From positions 1,747-8,666 of the forward strand of contig CALMVM010000047.1 of assembly GCA_937873255.1 (NCBI GenBank): DNA of 6,920 nucleotides, read 5' to 3'. The notes below the pieces were generated by a model. The model searched no databases. It saw only the letters and a list, made by a program, of their open reading frames with translations, and was not told the origin of the DNA. Position numbers and translations under genes: made by a program. This document shows, in pieces, positions 6,271-6,920 of the stretch. This stretch comes from an uncultured Verrucomicrobiota bacterium. GTDB taxonomy: Bacteria; Verrucomicrobiota; Verrucomicrobiia; Chthoniobacterales; SZAS-18. Numbering within the stretch: the stretch's first letter is position 1; every line of letters starts with the position of its first letter.

Positions 6271-6920
6271 TCCCCCGGTCGTGGCGATGCCTTCGATGAA
6301 CGTGCGCTGGGCCAGGAAGAAAATCACGATCACCGGCAGCATCACCAACGTCGCGGCAGCCATGAGTTGATGCCATGCCGTGCCGCCCTGCTGGCTCTGG
6401 AAACTTTGCAGCCCCAGCGCCAGGGTGAAGTCCTTCTGCTCGGTCAGGAAAACCAGCGGCCCTAGAAAATCGTTCCACGTCGCCATGAACTGGAAGATCG
6501 CCACGACGAGCAGCACCGGTTTGGAGAGCGGCAGGACGATGCGCATGAGGATCTGCAGTTCGCTGCAACCGTCCAGCCGCGCGGCCTCGAACATCTCGCG
6601 GGGCAGCGTCAGGAAGAACTGCCGCAGCAGGAAGACGTTGAATGCCCCGGCCAGGAACGACGGGACCCACAGCGGCTTGAACGTGCCGATCCAACCCAGC
6701 GATTTGAACAGGCCGTAAACGGGCACCAGGATGACCGGGTAGGGGATCATCATCGTGGCAAGGAGCGCCAGGAAGACCCGCTCACGCCCCTTCCACTGGA
6801 TCCGCGCGAAGCCGTAGGCCGCCAGCGTGCTGCTGGTCAAGGTGCCGATGACCGTCAGCGCGCAGAGCAGCAGCGAATTGGCGGCGTAGCGCCAGAAGGA
6901 GCCCATCGCGTGGATGGCGT
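6265..6920 (-). CDS. Carbohydrate ABC-transporter permease (MalG-like), 5' end beyond the window
   Basis: This is an inner-membrane permease of a sugar ABC importer of the MalG/UgpE/AraQ type. From the methionine codon at 6904-6906 there are 213 residues to the stop, and the frame stays open to the window edge, so roughly the first 60-80 residues, including the first helix, are probably missing. The visible part starts GSFWRYAANSLLL, typical of the family just before its second helix. It has hydrophobic segments near residues 10-32, 44-68, 78-97, 126-146 and 183-203. The ATPase-docking EAA loop spans residues 107-126 (bases 6529-6588): it begins EAARLDG and ends IVLP, with the conserved glycine nine residues before the isoleucine. 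FMATWNDFLGPLVFL (140-154) and the FIEGIATTGGK C-terminus are also characteristic. The partner permease, binding protein and ATPase should lie further right. Its sugar cannot be told from sequence. Confidence 0.93.
   Translation of the reverse strand, partial: AIHAMGSFWRYAANSLLLCALTVIGTLTSSTLAAYGFARIQWKGRERVFLALLATMMIPYPVILVPVYGLFKSLGWIGTFKPLWVPSFLAGAFNVFLLRQFFLTLPREMFEAARLDGCSELQILMRIVLPLSKPVLLVVAIFQFMATWNDFLGPLVFLTEQKDFTLALGLQSFQSQQGGTAWHQLMAAATLVMLPVIVIFFLAQRTFIEGIATTGGK

Overview
The window is GC-rich bacterial DNA, densely coding, with six complete genes and two genes cut by the edges. Three blocks are visible. (1) Positions 1-1872, plus strand, hold the end of a malonate decarboxylase (mdc) operon: the last codons of a probable mdcG, then mdcB and mdcH, joined by start/stop overlaps or 1-nt gaps. 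(2) Positions 1991-4962, plus strand, encode a complete TRAP transporter in the order dctP (periplasmic binding protein), dctQ (small membrane subunit) and dctM (large membrane subunit). (3) Positions 5073-6920 hold a signal-peptide-bearing Gfo/Idh/MocA-type oxidoreductase on the plus strand. It converges on a 5'-truncated sugar ABC-transporter permease (MalG type) on the minus strand.

Blocks 1 and 2 make a coherent pathway. MdcB makes the triphosphoribosyl-dephospho-CoA prosthetic-group precursor. MdcG attaches it to the acyl carrier subunit MdcC. MdcH primes the carrier with malonyl from malonyl-CoA. The catalytic subunits (MdcA, C, D, E) are not in the window and presumably lie upstream. 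The TRAP transporter follows on the same strand after 118 bp and is the natural candidate for malonate (or a related dicarboxylate) uptake, taking the place of the MdcF or MdcLM carriers known from other mdc clusters. Block 3 looks like the edge of a separate sugar-utilisation locus.

The organism cannot be named with certainty. Weak or absent Shine-Dalgarno sequences before most starts, an exported Gfo/Idh/MocA protein and a sugar ABC transporter next door would suit a high-GC Verrucomicrobiota (for example Opitutaceae-like) or another Gram-negative. This is an impression, not a determination. Both the TRAP binding protein and the oxidoreductase carry signal peptides, which fits a Gram-negative cell with a periplasm.

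No RNA genes, insertion sequences, CRISPR arrays or attachment sites were seen. I see no convincing unknown system. The most notable points are the mdc-TRAP pairing, the non-Shine-Dalgarno starts and the structured gap after dctM.
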